From positions 124,001 to 188,000 of the forward strand of contig CANKMW010000001.1 of the NCBI GenBank assembly GCA_947483555.1: a DNA stretch of 64,000 bases, given 5' to 3'. Below the pieces are notes generated by a model. The model was not told the DNA's origin. It saw only the letters and a program-made list of their open reading frames with translations, and ran no database searches. Made by a program: the position numbers and the translations under genes. Of this stretch, positions 28,200-37,278 are shown piece after piece (positions within the stretch are counted from its first letter, which is position 1; each line of letters starts with the position of its first letter). Source of the stretch: Myxococcales bacterium. GTDB taxonomy: Bacteria > Myxococcota_A > Polyangia > Haliangiales > Haliangiaceae.

Positions 28200-31199
28200 T
28201 CAGCCCCACCGGCTGTCGCGCATGCGCGTCGGCGCGGAGCCGGGCCCCGAAGCCATCGTTGGGCTCGCCACCTGCTCGGCGCCCACGTCGGGCGCCGAAC
28301 CGATCGCATGCCCCGGGCAGAGATCGCGCAGGGCCTCGGCGGGCGGGAGCTCGACCAGCACCCGGTCTCCCTCGGCGCGGACCGGGAAGGTGCGCAACGC
28401 CGGCAGGTCGCCGGCCAGGCAGGCGCCGGTCCGCAACGAGAAGGTCTTCTTGTGTTGCGGGCAGGCGACCTTGGGCTCGCCGCGCGCGTCGCCGAGCAGC
28501 CCGCGGGCCAGCACCATGTCCTGCTTGTGCGGGCACATGTTCTGGGTCGCGTACAGCGTGCCGTCGGCGCCGTGGCGAAAGATCGCGAGCTGGAGGTCAC
28601 CGTGGCGGACCGCCACGCCGCCATCGAGCGGCAGGTCGGCGAGCCGCGCCACGTCGACCCAGCGGGTCTGCACCACCGGCAGGTGGCGACGCGGCGCCGG
28701 GGGTGTGGGCACCACGCGCGGCCAGTCGGTCGGCCGGGCCTGACCGCGCTCGCTGGTCCACGCGATCGTGTCGTCGCCGCCGTCGCTGTTGGCGAAGGCG
28801 CGAAAGCGGGCTCGTTTGGCCGGATCGCGCACCACCGCCGCCCACTCGCACTGGTAGCCGTCGACCAGCGCCTGCATCTGGCGCTCGAGATCAGCTCCGA
28901 TGCCGAGCGTGTCGCGCACCAGCACGTCGCGCAGGTGCTCGAGTCCGCCGTCGAGCTGGCCCAGCCACACCGAGGTCCGCGTCAACTTGTCGGCGGTCCG
29001 GATGTAGAAGACGATGAAGCGGTCGACCAGGCGCACCAGCGCGTCCTCGTCGAGATCGGCGGCCAGCAGGTCGGCGTGGCGCGGCCGCGAGCCGCCGTTC
29101 CCGCACACGTAGAGGTTGTAACCACGCTCGGTGGCGATGACCCCGAAGTCCTTGCTCTGCGCCTCGGCGCACTCGCGCACGCAGCCCGACACCGCGCCCT
29201 TGAGCTTGTGAGGCGCGCGGATGCCCTTGTAGCGATGCTCGAGCCGGATGGCGAGGGCGACCGAGTCCTGGACCCCGAAGCGGCACCAGGTCGAGCCGAC
29301 GCAGCTCTTCACGGTCCGCATCGCCTTGCCGTAGGCGTGACCGCTCTCGAAGCCGGCGTCGACCAGCTGCTCCCAGATGTCGGGCAACTGCTCGAGGCGG
29401 GCGCCGAACAGGTCGATGCGCTGGCCGCCGGTGATCTTGGTGTACAGACCGTAGCGGCGCGCGATCTCGCCCAGGACGATCAGCTTGTCGGGCGTGATCT
29501 CGCCGCCCGGGATGCGCGGCACCACCGAGTACAGGCCGCGGCGCTGCAGGTTGGCGAGGAAGCGATCGTTGGTGTCCTGCAACCCGGCGTGGCGGTCGAG
29601 GATCATCTCGTTGTGCACGCTGGCGAACAGCGACGCCGCCACCGGCTTGCAGACCTCGCAGCCGGCGCCGCGGCCGCGCGCCGCGATCAGGGCCTCGAAG
29701 TCGCGCAACCCGAGGCTGGCGACGATCTCGTACAGCTCCTGGCGGGTGTAGTCGAAGTGCTCGCACAGCCCGCGGCGAACGGTGACGCCGCGCGCCGCGA
29801 GCTCGACTCCGAGCAAGCGGACCAGGTCGGGCATGCAGCCGCCGCAGCCGGTGCCAGCGCGGGTACAGCGCTTGACGTCGTCGACGGTGCCGAGGCCGCC
29901 CTTGCGGATCGCGGCGCAGACCGCGGCGGCGGTGACGTCGTTGCAGGTGCAGACCTGGGCGTCGGCGGCGACCGCGCCGGTGGCGGCACCGGTCCCGAAC
30001 AGCAATTCGTGTGGCGGCACCGCCAGCGGCGCGGCGGCGCGGGCCAGGCCGGTCAGCCGCGCCCACGCCGAGGTGTCGCCGACCAGGACACCGCCGACCA
30101 GGCGACGGCCGTCGGCGGACACCACCAGCTTCTGGTACACGCCACGCACCAGATCGTGGAACGCCAGCTCGCGGACCTGGTCGCCGGTGGCGAACGGATC
30201 ACCGAAGCTGGCCACCTCGACGCCGAGCAGCTTGAGCTTGGCAGCGCCGTCGGCGCCGTCGAAGCGGGCGCCGTCGTCGCCGGCCAGACGCCGGGCCAGG
30301 ACGTCGGCCATGGCGTAGCCAGGCGCGACCAGGCCGTGGCACAGGCCGCGATGGAGCGCGACCTCGCCGATGGCCGAGATCCGCGGATCGCTGGTGGCCA
30401 GCGCGTCGTCGACGGCCACGCCGCCGCGCGCCCCGACCGCGAGCCCGGCGGCGCGCGCCAGCTCGTCGCGCGGGCGGATGCCGGCCGAGATGATCACCAT
30501 GTCGACGGCGAGGTCGCCGTCGGCGAAGCGCACGCCGCTGACCCGGCCGTCGCCGGTGAGCGCGAGCGGCGCGCGACCGAGGTGAACGATCACGCCGAGC
30601 CGGCGCACCGCGTCCTCGAGCAGGCGGCTGCCGGCGGCGTCGAGCTGGCGCGGCATCAGGCGGGGCGCCAGCTCGATGACGTGGGGCTCGAGCCCGAGGT
30701 CGAGCGCGGCCCGCGCCGCCTCGAGGCCGAGCAGGCCACCGCCCAGCACCGCGCAGCGGCGCGCGCCGGTCGCGAAGTCGATGATCGCCTCGAGATCGTC
30801 GAGCGTGCGGTAGACGAACACGCCGTCCTGCGCGACGCCGTCGATCGGCGGCAGCCACGGCGACGAGCCGGTGGCGAGCACGAGCTGGTCGTAGCCGAGC
30901 CGCGCGCCGCTCGAGGTGCGCACGGTCGCGGCGGCGCGATCGATCGCCTCGACCCGCTCGCCGAGGCGCAGGGTCACGCCGTGGGCCTGGTACCACGCCG
31001 GATCGGCGAGCGACAGCGCCGCCGGGTCACGCGACTCGAAGTAGCTCGACAGCTTGACGCGGTCGTACGCGGACCGGGACTCCTCGCCGATCACCGTCAC
31101 GTCGTAGCGGCCGGGCGCGCGATCGTGGAGCGCCTCGCACAGACGCACGCTCACCATCCCGTTGCCGATGACCACGAGACGAGATCGAGGCTCGGACAT
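28200..31199 (-). CDS. nirB: NirB-NirD fused assimilatory-type NAD(P)H nitrite reductase
   Basis: The 999-residue protein is a fusion. Residues ~1-400 are the FAD/NAD(P)H domains (LVVIGNGMVSVRLCEAL, CAVLGGGLLGLEAA). Residues ~410-510 form a BFD-type [2Fe-2S] domain (CTCNDVT...CTRAGTGCGGC). Next come the ferredoxin-like nitrite/sulfite reductase domains with the siroheme/[4Fe-4S] cysteines (SCVGSTWCRFG...GCVRECAEAQSKDFG). The last ~120 residues are a NirD Rieske domain with complete CPH...CPQH ligands, which some NirD proteins lack. It reduces nitrite to ammonium with six electrons. First gene of the operon with the FeS/DmsC fusion and nasA; no regulator is adjacent. Confidence 0.94.
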   Translation of the reverse strand: MSEPRSRLVVIGNGMVSVRLCEALHDRAPGRYDVTVIGEESRSAYDRVKLSSYFESRDPAALSLADPAWYQAHGVTLRLGERVEAIDRAAATVRTSSGARLGYDQLVLATGSSPWLPPIDGVAQDGVFVYRTLDDLEAIIDFATGARRCAVLGGGLLGLEAARAALDLGLEPHVIELAPRLMPRQLDAAGSRLLEDAVRRLGVIVHLGRAPLALTGDGRVSGVRFADGDLAVDMVIISAGIRPRDELARAAGLAVGARGGVAVDDALATSDPRISAIGEVALHRGLCHGLVAPGYAMADVLARRLAGDDGARFDGADGAAKLKLLGVEVASFGDPFATGDQVRELAFHDLVRGVYQKLVVSADGRRLVGGVLVGDTSAWARLTGLARAAAPLAVPPHELLFGTGAATGAVAADAQVCTCNDVTAAAVCAAIRKGGLGTVDDVKRCTRAGTGCGGCMPDLVRLLGVELAARGVTVRRGLCEHFDYTRQELYEIVASLGLRDFEALIAARGRGAGCEVCKPVAASLFASVHNEMILDRHAGLQDTNDRFLANLQRRGLYSVVPRIPGGEITPDKLIVLGEIARRYGLYTKITGGQRIDLFGARLEQLPDIWEQLVDAGFESGHAYGKAMRTVKSCVGSTWCRFGVQDSVALAIRLEHRYKGIRAPHKLKGAVSGCVRECAEAQSKDFGVIATERGYNLYVCGNGGSRPRHADLLAADLDEDALVRLVDRFIVFYIRTADKLTRTSVWLGQLDGGLEHLRDVLVRDTLGIGADLERQMQALVDGYQCEWAAVVRDPAKRARFRAFANSDGGDDTIAWTSERGQARPTDWPRVVPTPPAPRRHLPVVQTRWVDVARLADLPLDGGVAVRHGDLQLAIFRHGADGTLYATQNMCPHKQDMVLARGLLGDARGEPKVACPQHKKTFSLRTGACLAGDLPALRTFPVRAEGDRVLVELPPAEALRDLCPGHAIGSAPDVGAEQVASPTMASGPGSAPTRMRDSRWG

Positions 31200-31390
31200 G
31201 GTTCGGTTGTACGCGGCCGCTGTTGCCGCCAGGTTTCGCGGCCGCGAACTGGCGCGCGAGAACCAGGCTCAGCGTCGTCGCCAACGACGATGCTGGCAAC
31301 GCAGGTAGCCACCGAGGCGTGCGGTCGCAGGCGAAGGTGGCCAACTACGCGGCCTGGCATCGACGTCGGTCGCGACCGGTGGGCGGGCGC

Positions 31391-31406
31391 CGGCACGCAC
31401 CTTGCT
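31391..31406 (+). promoter_or_regulatory. Candidate sigma-54 (-24/-12) promoter
   Basis: CGGCAC-GCACC-TTGCT matches TGGCAC-N5-TTGCW with one mismatch. It lies 21 nt before the ATG at 31427. No enhancer-binding protein gene is adjacent, so this remains tentative. The rest of the 31200-31426 gap shows no gene I recognise. Confidence 0.35.
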
Positions 31407-31426
31407 GAGCGTCGCTCGTGAACCCC

Positions 31427-32653
31427 ATGCGTACCTGCCGCCTCCTGCCGCTTCCCTTCGCGCTCCTCCTCCTGGCCGCCGCGCCCGCTTGCCTCGACAC
31501 CGATGGCAAGGGTGGCGAGGACGACGCGCTCGGCGATCTCGATGACACCAAGGACGACTCGTTCCAGCAGCCGACCCTACACGGCGACCTGGCCTACGAC
31601 GTGGCGGCGACCGCCGCGCTGTCGCGCACCGCGCGCTTCCACGCCTGGGAGTTCGACGTGCTGTTGCCGGGCCAGACCCCGACCGCGATCGCGCTCGGGC
31701 CGCAGACGGCTCGCGGCCCGGCCGTCGACACCGTCCTCTACCTCTACAAGCAGCAGCCGTCAGGCCGCTGGGGTAGCTACCTGGCCCGCAACGACGACGC
31801 CAACGGCACGCTGTGGTCGAACCTGTCCCGCTCGCTCGACGCCGGCCACTACCGCATCATCGTCAAGGGCTACAGCACCAGCACCTACGGCAAGTTCGCG
31901 GTCTCGCTGTCGTGCGACCGCTACGCCTGTTCGCAGCCGGTCGAGAGCTGCGCGTTCGGCGACACGTTCGCCGGGCTCGACCGCCAGCGCTTCGCGTTCG
32001 GCACCCAGAGCGCGCTGACCTCGGCCGCCGGCCTCGACGCCACCACCCAGGCCCAGATCGTACGCGCGCTGCACGCCTCGTCGCACACCGACGTCACCAC
32101 CGCCGCGCAGGCGTTCGCACGCGCCGACGGTGGCGTGATCAACCGCCTCGAGCTGCGCGACTGGTTCGCCGTCCGCCTCTACGTCTCCTACCAGTACGGC
32201 GCCGGCGACAGCTCGTACGGCGCCATCTTCGACGAGCGCGACGTCGAGCCGTCGGCCGAGATCCACGACGGCGACATCGCCGAGTGCACGGTGCCGCCGG
32301 CGACCTGCATCTTTGGCGGCCACTACGACCTGGCGGCGCAGCCCGACCTCGCGATCGGGCTCCAGGCCACCTTCGATCCCGGCACCGACACCACGGCGCT
32401 CATCCGCGACCAGATCGTCGCTGCCGCCCGCCTCCACGTCCCTGCGCTCACCACGGTCGGCGCGGTCTTCAACCATGTCACCGACAACGAGGTCCGCCGC
32501 GTCGACGTCGCCCACACGCCGACCCGCCGCGAGTACAGCTTCTACACCTTCATCCTCGGCGACCACCGCTTCGGCGCCGCGTTCGTCAAGAACACCACCA
32601 CCTTCGCGGTCGAGATCGAGGACGACGTCTTCGCGCGCTGCGACGCGTTCTGA
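31427..32653 (+). CDS. Lipoprotein with PPC-type beta-sandwich domain
   Basis: The 408-residue product has a signal peptide (MRTCRLLPLPFALLLLAAAPAC) with the lipobox Cys followed by Leu-Asp. Residues ~60-165 look like a bacterial pre-peptidase C-terminal domain: FHAWEFDVLLPG, VDTVLYLYKQ, ARNDDANGTLWSNLSRSLDAGHYRIIVKGYS. The C-terminal ~240 residues are not recognised; they contain conserved-looking FDERDVEPSAEIHDGDIAEC and end in beta-rich EYSFYTFILGDHRFGAAFV. No peptidase active site is visible, so PPC here is likely a binding module. A GTG at 31418 would add three residues. Confidence 0.75.
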   Translation: MRTCRLLPLPFALLLLAAAPACLDTDGKGGEDDALGDLDDTKDDSFQQPTLHGDLAYDVAATAALSRTARFHAWEFDVLLPGQTPTAIALGPQTARGPAVDTVLYLYKQQPSGRWGSYLARNDDANGTLWSNLSRSLDAGHYRIIVKGYSTSTYGKFAVSLSCDRYACSQPVESCAFGDTFAGLDRQRFAFGTQSALTSAAGLDATTQAQIVRALHASSHTDVTTAAQAFARADGGVINRLELRDWFAVRLYVSYQYGAGDSSYGAIFDERDVEPSAEIHDGDIAECTVPPATCIFGGHYDLAAQPDLAIGLQATFDPGTDTTALIRDQIVAAARLHVPALTTVGAVFNHVTDNEVRRVDVAHTPTRREYSFYTFILGDHRFGAAFVKNTTTFAVEIEDDVFARCDAF

Positions 32654-32720
32654 CCGTTCCGTGGCCGGGGAGCACCGGTTGGGTTACGCACGGGCTGGGC
32701 GGCCGTGCTATCCAGGTCGC

Positions 32721-33152
32721 ATGGCGATCACCGCTCGTCTCCTCGCCCCCCTCCTGATGGCAGCGGCGCTCGCCGGCTGTGACCAATCGTCCACGACGGC
32801 CACCAGACCGGCGCCCGCGGTCGCGCCGGCGACACCCGCGGTCGCGTCCGCGACACCAGCGGTCGCCACGCTCACGCGCGTCGAGGACGCCAGCCAGGTG
32901 TGCATGGTGACCAATCAGTTCATGGGGACCGCCCAGATCCCGATCGAGGTCCAGGGCAAGACCTATTTCGGATGCTGCGAGATGTGCAAGGCGCGCCTCG
33001 CCAACGAGGCCGAGACGCGCACCGCGAACGATCCGGTCACCGGCGAGCCGGTCGACAAGGCCACCGCGGTGATCGGCAAGGAGCCGAGCGGCAAGCTGCA
33101 CTACTTCGCCAGCGCCGACAACCTCGCCAGGTTCCGCGCACCGGGTCCGTGA
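32721..33152 (+). CDS. Small lipoprotein with TRASH-like metal-binding cysteines
   Basis: The 143-residue product has a lipobox LAGC at Cys20 and a Pro/Ala/Thr tether (residues 25-50). Its C61-x23-C85-x3-C89 arrangement (VCMVTNQFMG...YFGCCEMC) fits the TRASH/YHS-like treble-clef pattern for binding copper or similar ions. The tail KLHYFASADNLARFR also resembles YHS-type proteins. It is probably periplasmic and may chaperone or sense a metal. It follows the PPC lipoprotein by 67 nt. Confidence 0.72.
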   Translation: MAITARLLAPLLMAAALAGCDQSSTTATRPAPAVAPATPAVASATPAVATLTRVEDASQVCMVTNQFMGTAQIPIEVQGKTYFGCCEMCKARLANEAETRTANDPVTGEPVDKATAVIGKEPSGKLHYFASADNLARFRAPGP

Positions 33153-33167
33153 CCCTGGTCGACGCCG

Positions 33168-33488
33168 TCACGGCGAGGGGGGATGGACGTACATCACGTA
33201 GCGGAAGGTCCCGGCGAGCCAGAACTCGCCGCTGGCTTCGTCTTGCCGGGCCACGATCGCCTCGTCGAGGACGTGGGCGCAGCTACCGCCCAGCCGCTCG
33301 ACCTCCTGGCGGATCCGCTCGCGCGCCTGGGCCATGAGGTCCTCGTAGCAGCGCCCCCACAACCCATCGCGCTCGGCGAACGTCAGGTGCACACGCTCGC
33401 TCGACGCCGTCACCTCGTGCTCACCCTCGAGCTGCTCGCTCAACGGCGGTAGCTCGCGTCGCCAGTAGACGATCTTCGATGGCACCAT
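33168..33488 (-). CDS. Small conserved hypothetical protein
   Basis: This 106-residue soluble protein starts KIVYWRRELPPL and includes LWGRCYEDLMAQARERIRQEVERLGGSCAHVLDE and GEFWLAGTFRYVMYV. It has the look of a real, conserved small alpha/beta protein (charged amphipathic helix between strands), but I know no function. TAGGTT lies 6 nt before the ATG on the coding strand. It is divergent from the radical SAM gene at 33539 with 50 nt between. Confidence 0.7.
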   Translation of the reverse strand: MVPSKIVYWRRELPPLSEQLEGEHEVTASSERVHLTFAERDGLWGRCYEDLMAQARERIRQEVERLGGSCAHVLDEAIVARQDEASGEFWLAGTFRYVMYVHPPSP

Positions 33489-33538
33489 CGTGCGAACCTA
33501 GCCCGCATCACCGGCGATTGGAATGCTAAGACCACCGG

Positions 33539-34408
33539 GTGCGATACGAGGGCCGCGTCTTCCGCCCACCGTCCGAGGCCAACGCGCTGATCGTCCAGGC
33601 CACGATCGGCTGCTCGTGGAATCACTGCACGTACTGCGACATGTACCGGGACAAGTCGTTCCGGATCCGCGAGCTCGCCGAGACCCTGGCCGAGATCGAC
33701 GCCGCTGGGGCGCGGTTCGGCGGCGAGGTCGAGAAGCTCTTCGTCGCCGACGGCGACGCCCTGGTGCTGCCCACCGATCACTGGTTGGCGCTGCTGGCCC
33801 GTGCCCGCCAGCGCTTTCCTGATCTGCGCCGGGTGTCGTGCTACGCGATGGCGGGCAACGTCCTCGTCAAGTCCGACCACGAGCTGCGCACCCTGCGCGC
33901 CGCCGGGCTGAGCCTGATCTACATCGGCCCCGAGTCCGGCGACGACGTCACGCTGAAGCGCATCGCCAAGGGCGACGACGCCGCCGCCCACGTCGAGGCG
34001 GCGCAGCGCGCCCGCGCCGCCGGGATCGAGCTGAGCGTGATCGCGCTGCTCGGCATCGCCATGGAACGCAGCGACGAGCATGCCCGCGCCACGGCCGACC
34101 TGATCACCCGGATGGACCCGGCGTACGTCTCGGCGCTCACCGTGACCGTGGTGCCCGCCACGCCGCTGGCGCGCCTCGCCGAGCGGGGCCGCTTCGCCGT
34201 CCCCGCGGTCCCGGCGCTGCTCGGTGAGCTGCGCACGATGGTCGCCCACGCCAACCCGCGGCGCGCGGTCTTCCGGACCAACCACGCCTCCAACTACTTG
34301 CCCTTGAGCGGGCAGCTGCCCGATGACCGCGACCGCATCCTCGCGACGATCGACGCCGCGCTGGACGGCCGCATCCGGCTGCGGCCCGAGTCGCAGCGCG
34401 GGTTGTAG
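33539..34408 (+). CDS. Radical SAM protein with C-x4-C-x2-C cluster motif
   Basis: The 289-residue enzyme binds its [4Fe-4S] cluster through GCSWNHCTYCDMY. That spacing (x4 then x2) differs from classical Cx3Cx2C and marks the GCSxNxCTFC subfamily. The TIM-barrel continues with LSLIYIGPESGDDVTLKRIAKG and GIELSVIALLGIA. It ends with a segment around FRTNHASNYLPLSGQLPDDRDRIL that is typical of this subgroup. The reaction is unknown; B12 is not expected because no B12 domain is present. The start is a GTG. Confidence 0.88.
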   Translation: MRYEGRVFRPPSEANALIVQATIGCSWNHCTYCDMYRDKSFRIRELAETLAEIDAAGARFGGEVEKLFVADGDALVLPTDHWLALLARARQRFPDLRRVSCYAMAGNVLVKSDHELRTLRAAGLSLIYIGPESGDDVTLKRIAKGDDAAAHVEAAQRARAAGIELSVIALLGIAMERSDEHARATADLITRMDPAYVSALTVTVVPATPLARLAERGRFAVPAVPALLGELRTMVAHANPRRAVFRTNHASNYLPLSGQLPDDRDRILATIDAALDGRIRLRPESQRGL

Positions 34409-34418
34409 CCCACGTCCT

Positions 34419-34455
34419 CGGGTTCGGCTCGAGCGCTGCTTCGCGTCGGAACCCG
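34419..34455. terminator. Stem-loop between convergent radical SAM and narK-like genes
   Basis: CGGGTTC (34419-34425) pairs perfectly with GAACCCG (34449-34455) across a 23-nt loop that can itself fold. It fills the 60-nt gap between two converging stops. No U-tract is present. Confidence 0.45.
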
Positions 34456-34468
34456 GCCCTGGCGTCGC

Positions 34469-35755
34469 TCATGGTGAGGTCCGCTCCGGGCCCAGGTCCC
34501 CGACCATGCCATCGTCGACGGCCGCGGGTTCGGTCGCCGCCTTGACCCGCCCACCGGCGCCGATCCAGGTCGAGGTCCAGCTCCGCGACACCGTCATGAG
34601 CGCGGTCATCCCGATGATCGCCAGCACCGCGACCGCGGCGAAGCCGGGTCCGTAGCTGCCGCTGTACTGCTGGCCGACCCCCATCGCGACCGGGAGCAGT
34701 CCGCCGGCGAGGGCGCCGATCTGGCCGACCAGGCTGCTGGCGACCGCGGTCATGGCGCGGAATCGCAGCGGGACCAGCTGGAAGACGGCGCCATTGCCGG
34801 CCCCCATGGCGGCAAAACCCACGATCAGGATGGCGACCATCGTCAGCGGGTTCGACGGCACGGTCGCGGCGGCCGCGGCGGCCGCGACGACGATCACCAG
34901 CAGCACCGTCAGCAGGCGGATGCCGCCGACCCGGTCGGCCAGCCAGCCGCCGACGACCCGCAACGCGCTCGCCGCGACGATGGCACCGGCGGCGTAGGCG
35001 CCGACCTCGGTCTTGGCAATGCCGTACTGATCGTGGAACAGCGTCGGCATGAAGCTGGTCAGCCCGATGTAGCCGCCGAAAGTCACCATGTAGACCAGGT
35101 TGAAGATCCAGGCGTCGCGGTCGACCAGGATCGCGAGGTAGTCGCGCATCGACTTCGGTTCGCGATCCGGAGGTTCCTTGGCGAAGATCTGCAACAGCAC
35201 CATCGCGACCACGATGGGGATCACGGCCAGCCCGTAGACCGACCGCCAGCCCCAGGCGGCAGCGAGCGGGGGCGCGAACAGGACCGCCAGAACGGCACCG
35301 CTGTTGCCGGCGCCGGCGATCCCCATCGCCAGCCCCTTGTGCTCGGGCGGGTACCAACCCGAGCCGAGCGACAAGGCGACGCCGAAGCTGGCGCCGGCGA
35401 CACCGAGCAGCACGCCCATCGCGAGCACGCCGGCGAACGAGTCGACGAACAGCCAGCCGAAGGTCAGCCCGACGACGATCACGCTCATCTCGAGCTGGGC
35501 TGCCCGCTTGCGGCCGATGTACTGCGACAGCAACCCGAGCGGGAAGCGCAGCAACGCGCCGGCGATCACCGGCACCGCCATCATCAGGCCTTTCTGCGTC
35601 GGCGACAGGTGCAGCTCGTCGCTGATGAACGGCGCCATCGCCGCGTTGAGCACCCAGATCGCGAAGCAGAAGTCGAAGTAAAGCAGGGCGGTGAGCAGCG
35701 TCCCGAGGTGACCGGACCTCAGGAAGCTGACGGGCTTCTCGCGTGGTGGTGCCAT
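34469..35755 (-). CDS. narK: NarK-like nitrate/nitrite MFS transporter
   Basis: The ~428-residue protein has 12 predicted membrane segments. The nitrate/nitrite porter marks are present: an Arg in helix 2 region (AGALLRFPLGLLSQYIGRKRAAQ) and the nitrate-signature-like helix 5 region (GSGWYPPEHKGLAMGIAGAGNSGAV). A second Gly-rich helix follows in the C-terminal half (AAMGAGNGAVFQLVPLRFR). It probably imports nitrate for the reductases encoded 3 kb away or exchanges nitrate and nitrite. ATG at 35755 and GTG at 35764 are both possible starts. The tail after residue ~405 is a poorly conserved cytoplasmic extension. Confidence 0.9.
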   Translation of the reverse strand: MAPPREKPVSFLRSGHLGTLLTALLYFDFCFAIWVLNAAMAPFISDELHLSPTQKGLMMAVPVIAGALLRFPLGLLSQYIGRKRAAQLEMSVIVVGLTFGWLFVDSFAGVLAMGVLLGVAGASFGVALSLGSGWYPPEHKGLAMGIAGAGNSGAVLAVLFAPPLAAAWGWRSVYGLAVIPIVVAMVLLQIFAKEPPDREPKSMRDYLAILVDRDAWIFNLVYMVTFGGYIGLTSFMPTLFHDQYGIAKTEVGAYAAGAIVAASALRVVGGWLADRVGGIRLLTVLLVIVVAAAAAAATVPSNPLTMVAILIVGFAAMGAGNGAVFQLVPLRFRAMTAVASSLVGQIGALAGGLLPVAMGVGQQYSGSYGPGFAAVAVLAIIGMTALMTVSRSWTSTWIGAGGRVKAATEPAAVDDGMVGDLGPERTSP

Positions 35756-35894
35756 GCCGGCCACGCTAGCGGGCGCAAATTTCCTCTCGGTTTCGCCATC
35801 GAGAATTCGGAGCGGGGTTTCGGGTTCAGAAACCGTCCGGCATGCGTGCGTTTAGCAACTGTCAAGGGGCATTCCGGCGCTGGACGTACTACGT

Positions 35895-37232
35895 ATGGGC
35901 ATGTCGACCAACGATCCTGCGGGCCTCTGGTTTGTTCATCGATCGCATCGCGACGGCCCGTTGTCGCGGCGAGTCCGCCGCTTGACCCTGGCCGCCGCGC
36001 CGGGTCACGAGGATCCGGACCCGATCCTGCTGCTGTGGTTCCAGAAGCTGCTGGCCCAGGCCCGAACCGTGGCCGAACCGGATCGAATCGCCGATGCGGC
36101 GCTGGGCGGCCGGGTCGCCGGACTGACCACCGTCTTCGACACCGTGAAGGCGAAGCGGCTTCCGATCCCGAAGACGATCGCCGCGCTCGAGCGGTTCCTG
36201 CGTGCCCACCTCCACGTCGAGGGCGGCGCCGACCACCTGCGCGTCACCGACCACACCCTGCGGGTGCTCACCACCGACGACGACGGCCCGATCGCCTACT
36301 ACTTCCTCGACGACGAGGCGGTGGCCGCGCACGCCGATCGGGTCGGGTTCCTGATGCTCGATGATCCACGCCTTCCCGACGGCGCCGGGGCCGACGCCTT
36401 CCGGCCGCCGGTGAAGCCGACGCCGCTGCTGCCCGCCGGCACCGGCGCCGGCACCACCTTCGCGTGCCTGCTCACGCACCATCACGGTCCCGCCGTGCCC
36501 GGCCGGGTGGTGGCGTGGGCCGGCGTCCGGTTGCCGGACCTCGCGGCCCACCTGCGGACCGTGATCCCGCACGCCACGCCGGCCGCCGTGGCCGACGCCG
36601 GGCTCGAGACCTGGCCGGTCGAGCTGCGGCTCCTGCGCGCCCAGGTCGATCCCGCCGACCGCCTGCTGTCGTCGGCGCTCGAGCGCTGCGCCGCCTACCC
36701 GCTCGATGGTCTCGCCGACGCCGACGCCGTCAACCGGCTCGGCCTGGGCGACCACGCCAGCGCGCGGGCCGAGTTCAAGGCGGCCGCGGCCCAGCTCGCC
36801 GGCCCGGGGCCCGAGCCGGCGATCGTCCACGAGGGCGACCATGTGGCCGTGCTGTGCGCCCACACCTCGCAGGACCACGGCTACCAGCAGTGGATCCTGT
36901 TCGACGACCGCTGGGCAGCCGCGCAGCCCAACCTGGCGGCCTCGATCGTGCGCTACGCCAGCGACTGGGACCCGTTCATCTGGCGCAAGCCCAAGAAGAA
37001 GTCGGCCAAGGAGTCGGCCGCCGACACCCTGCTGCGCTCCTGGGAGCGCGGGATCGGCAAGCGCACCGAAGCCGACGCCGAGCCGTACAAGCTGAGCGCC
37101 CGCTACGTGGTGGGCAGCTTGCTCCAGCACGCTTCGTTCGGGCTCGGTGCGGTCGAGCTCATCGACGGCAGCAAGATCCAGGTGGTCTTCCAGGATGCCC
37201 GCCGGATGCTGGTGCATGGCCGAGTCGCCTGA
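35895..37232 (+). CDS. Uncharacterised protein with C-terminal tudor/KOW-like domain
   Basis: The 445-residue protein is not recognised in its first 370 residues, which are rich in acidic and hydrophobic helical segments without membrane spans or catalytic motifs. A Lys-rich stretch (WRKPKKKSAKESAAD) precedes the last ~45 residues (YVVGSLLQHASFGLGAVELIDGSKIQVVFQDARRMLVHG). That tail matches a small SH3/tudor-like beta-barrel tail I have seen on myxobacterial proteins. Two ATGs (35895, 35901) are possible; the second lies 8 nt behind TACTAC and fits the leaderless pattern. Confidence 0.65.
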   Translation: MGMSTNDPAGLWFVHRSHRDGPLSRRVRRLTLAAAPGHEDPDPILLLWFQKLLAQARTVAEPDRIADAALGGRVAGLTTVFDTVKAKRLPIPKTIAALERFLRAHLHVEGGADHLRVTDHTLRVLTTDDDGPIAYYFLDDEAVAAHADRVGFLMLDDPRLPDGAGADAFRPPVKPTPLLPAGTGAGTTFACLLTHHHGPAVPGRVVAWAGVRLPDLAAHLRTVIPHATPAAVADAGLETWPVELRLLRAQVDPADRLLSSALERCAAYPLDGLADADAVNRLGLGDHASARAEFKAAAAQLAGPGPEPAIVHEGDHVAVLCAHTSQDHGYQQWILFDDRWAAAQPNLAASIVRYASDWDPFIWRKPKKKSAKESAADTLLRSWERGIGKRTEADAEPYKLSARYVVGSLLQHASFGLGAVELIDGSKIQVVFQDARRMLVHGRVA

Positions 37233-37252
37233 CGCCTGACGCCTGACGCCTG
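37227..37252. repeat. Short tandem heptamer GCCTGAC
   Basis: Three and a half copies of GCCTGAC run across and just past the stop codon of the upstream gene. Extra copies only repeat TGA in other frames, so expansion does not change the protein. Confidence 0.7.
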
Positions 37253-37278
37253 GCCCCGGTGTTGCGCACCGCACCGTC

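Noticed and set aside
28308..31421. A 1037-residue open frame on the plus strand opposite nirBD
   Set aside because: It is antisense to a clear NirB-NirD protein; the His/Arg/Gly-rich composition is typical of a shadow frame in high-GC DNA.
31200..31426. Small frames between nirBD and the PPC lipoprotein
   Set aside because: Both strands give short Arg-rich peptides without start signals; the gap more likely holds promoters.
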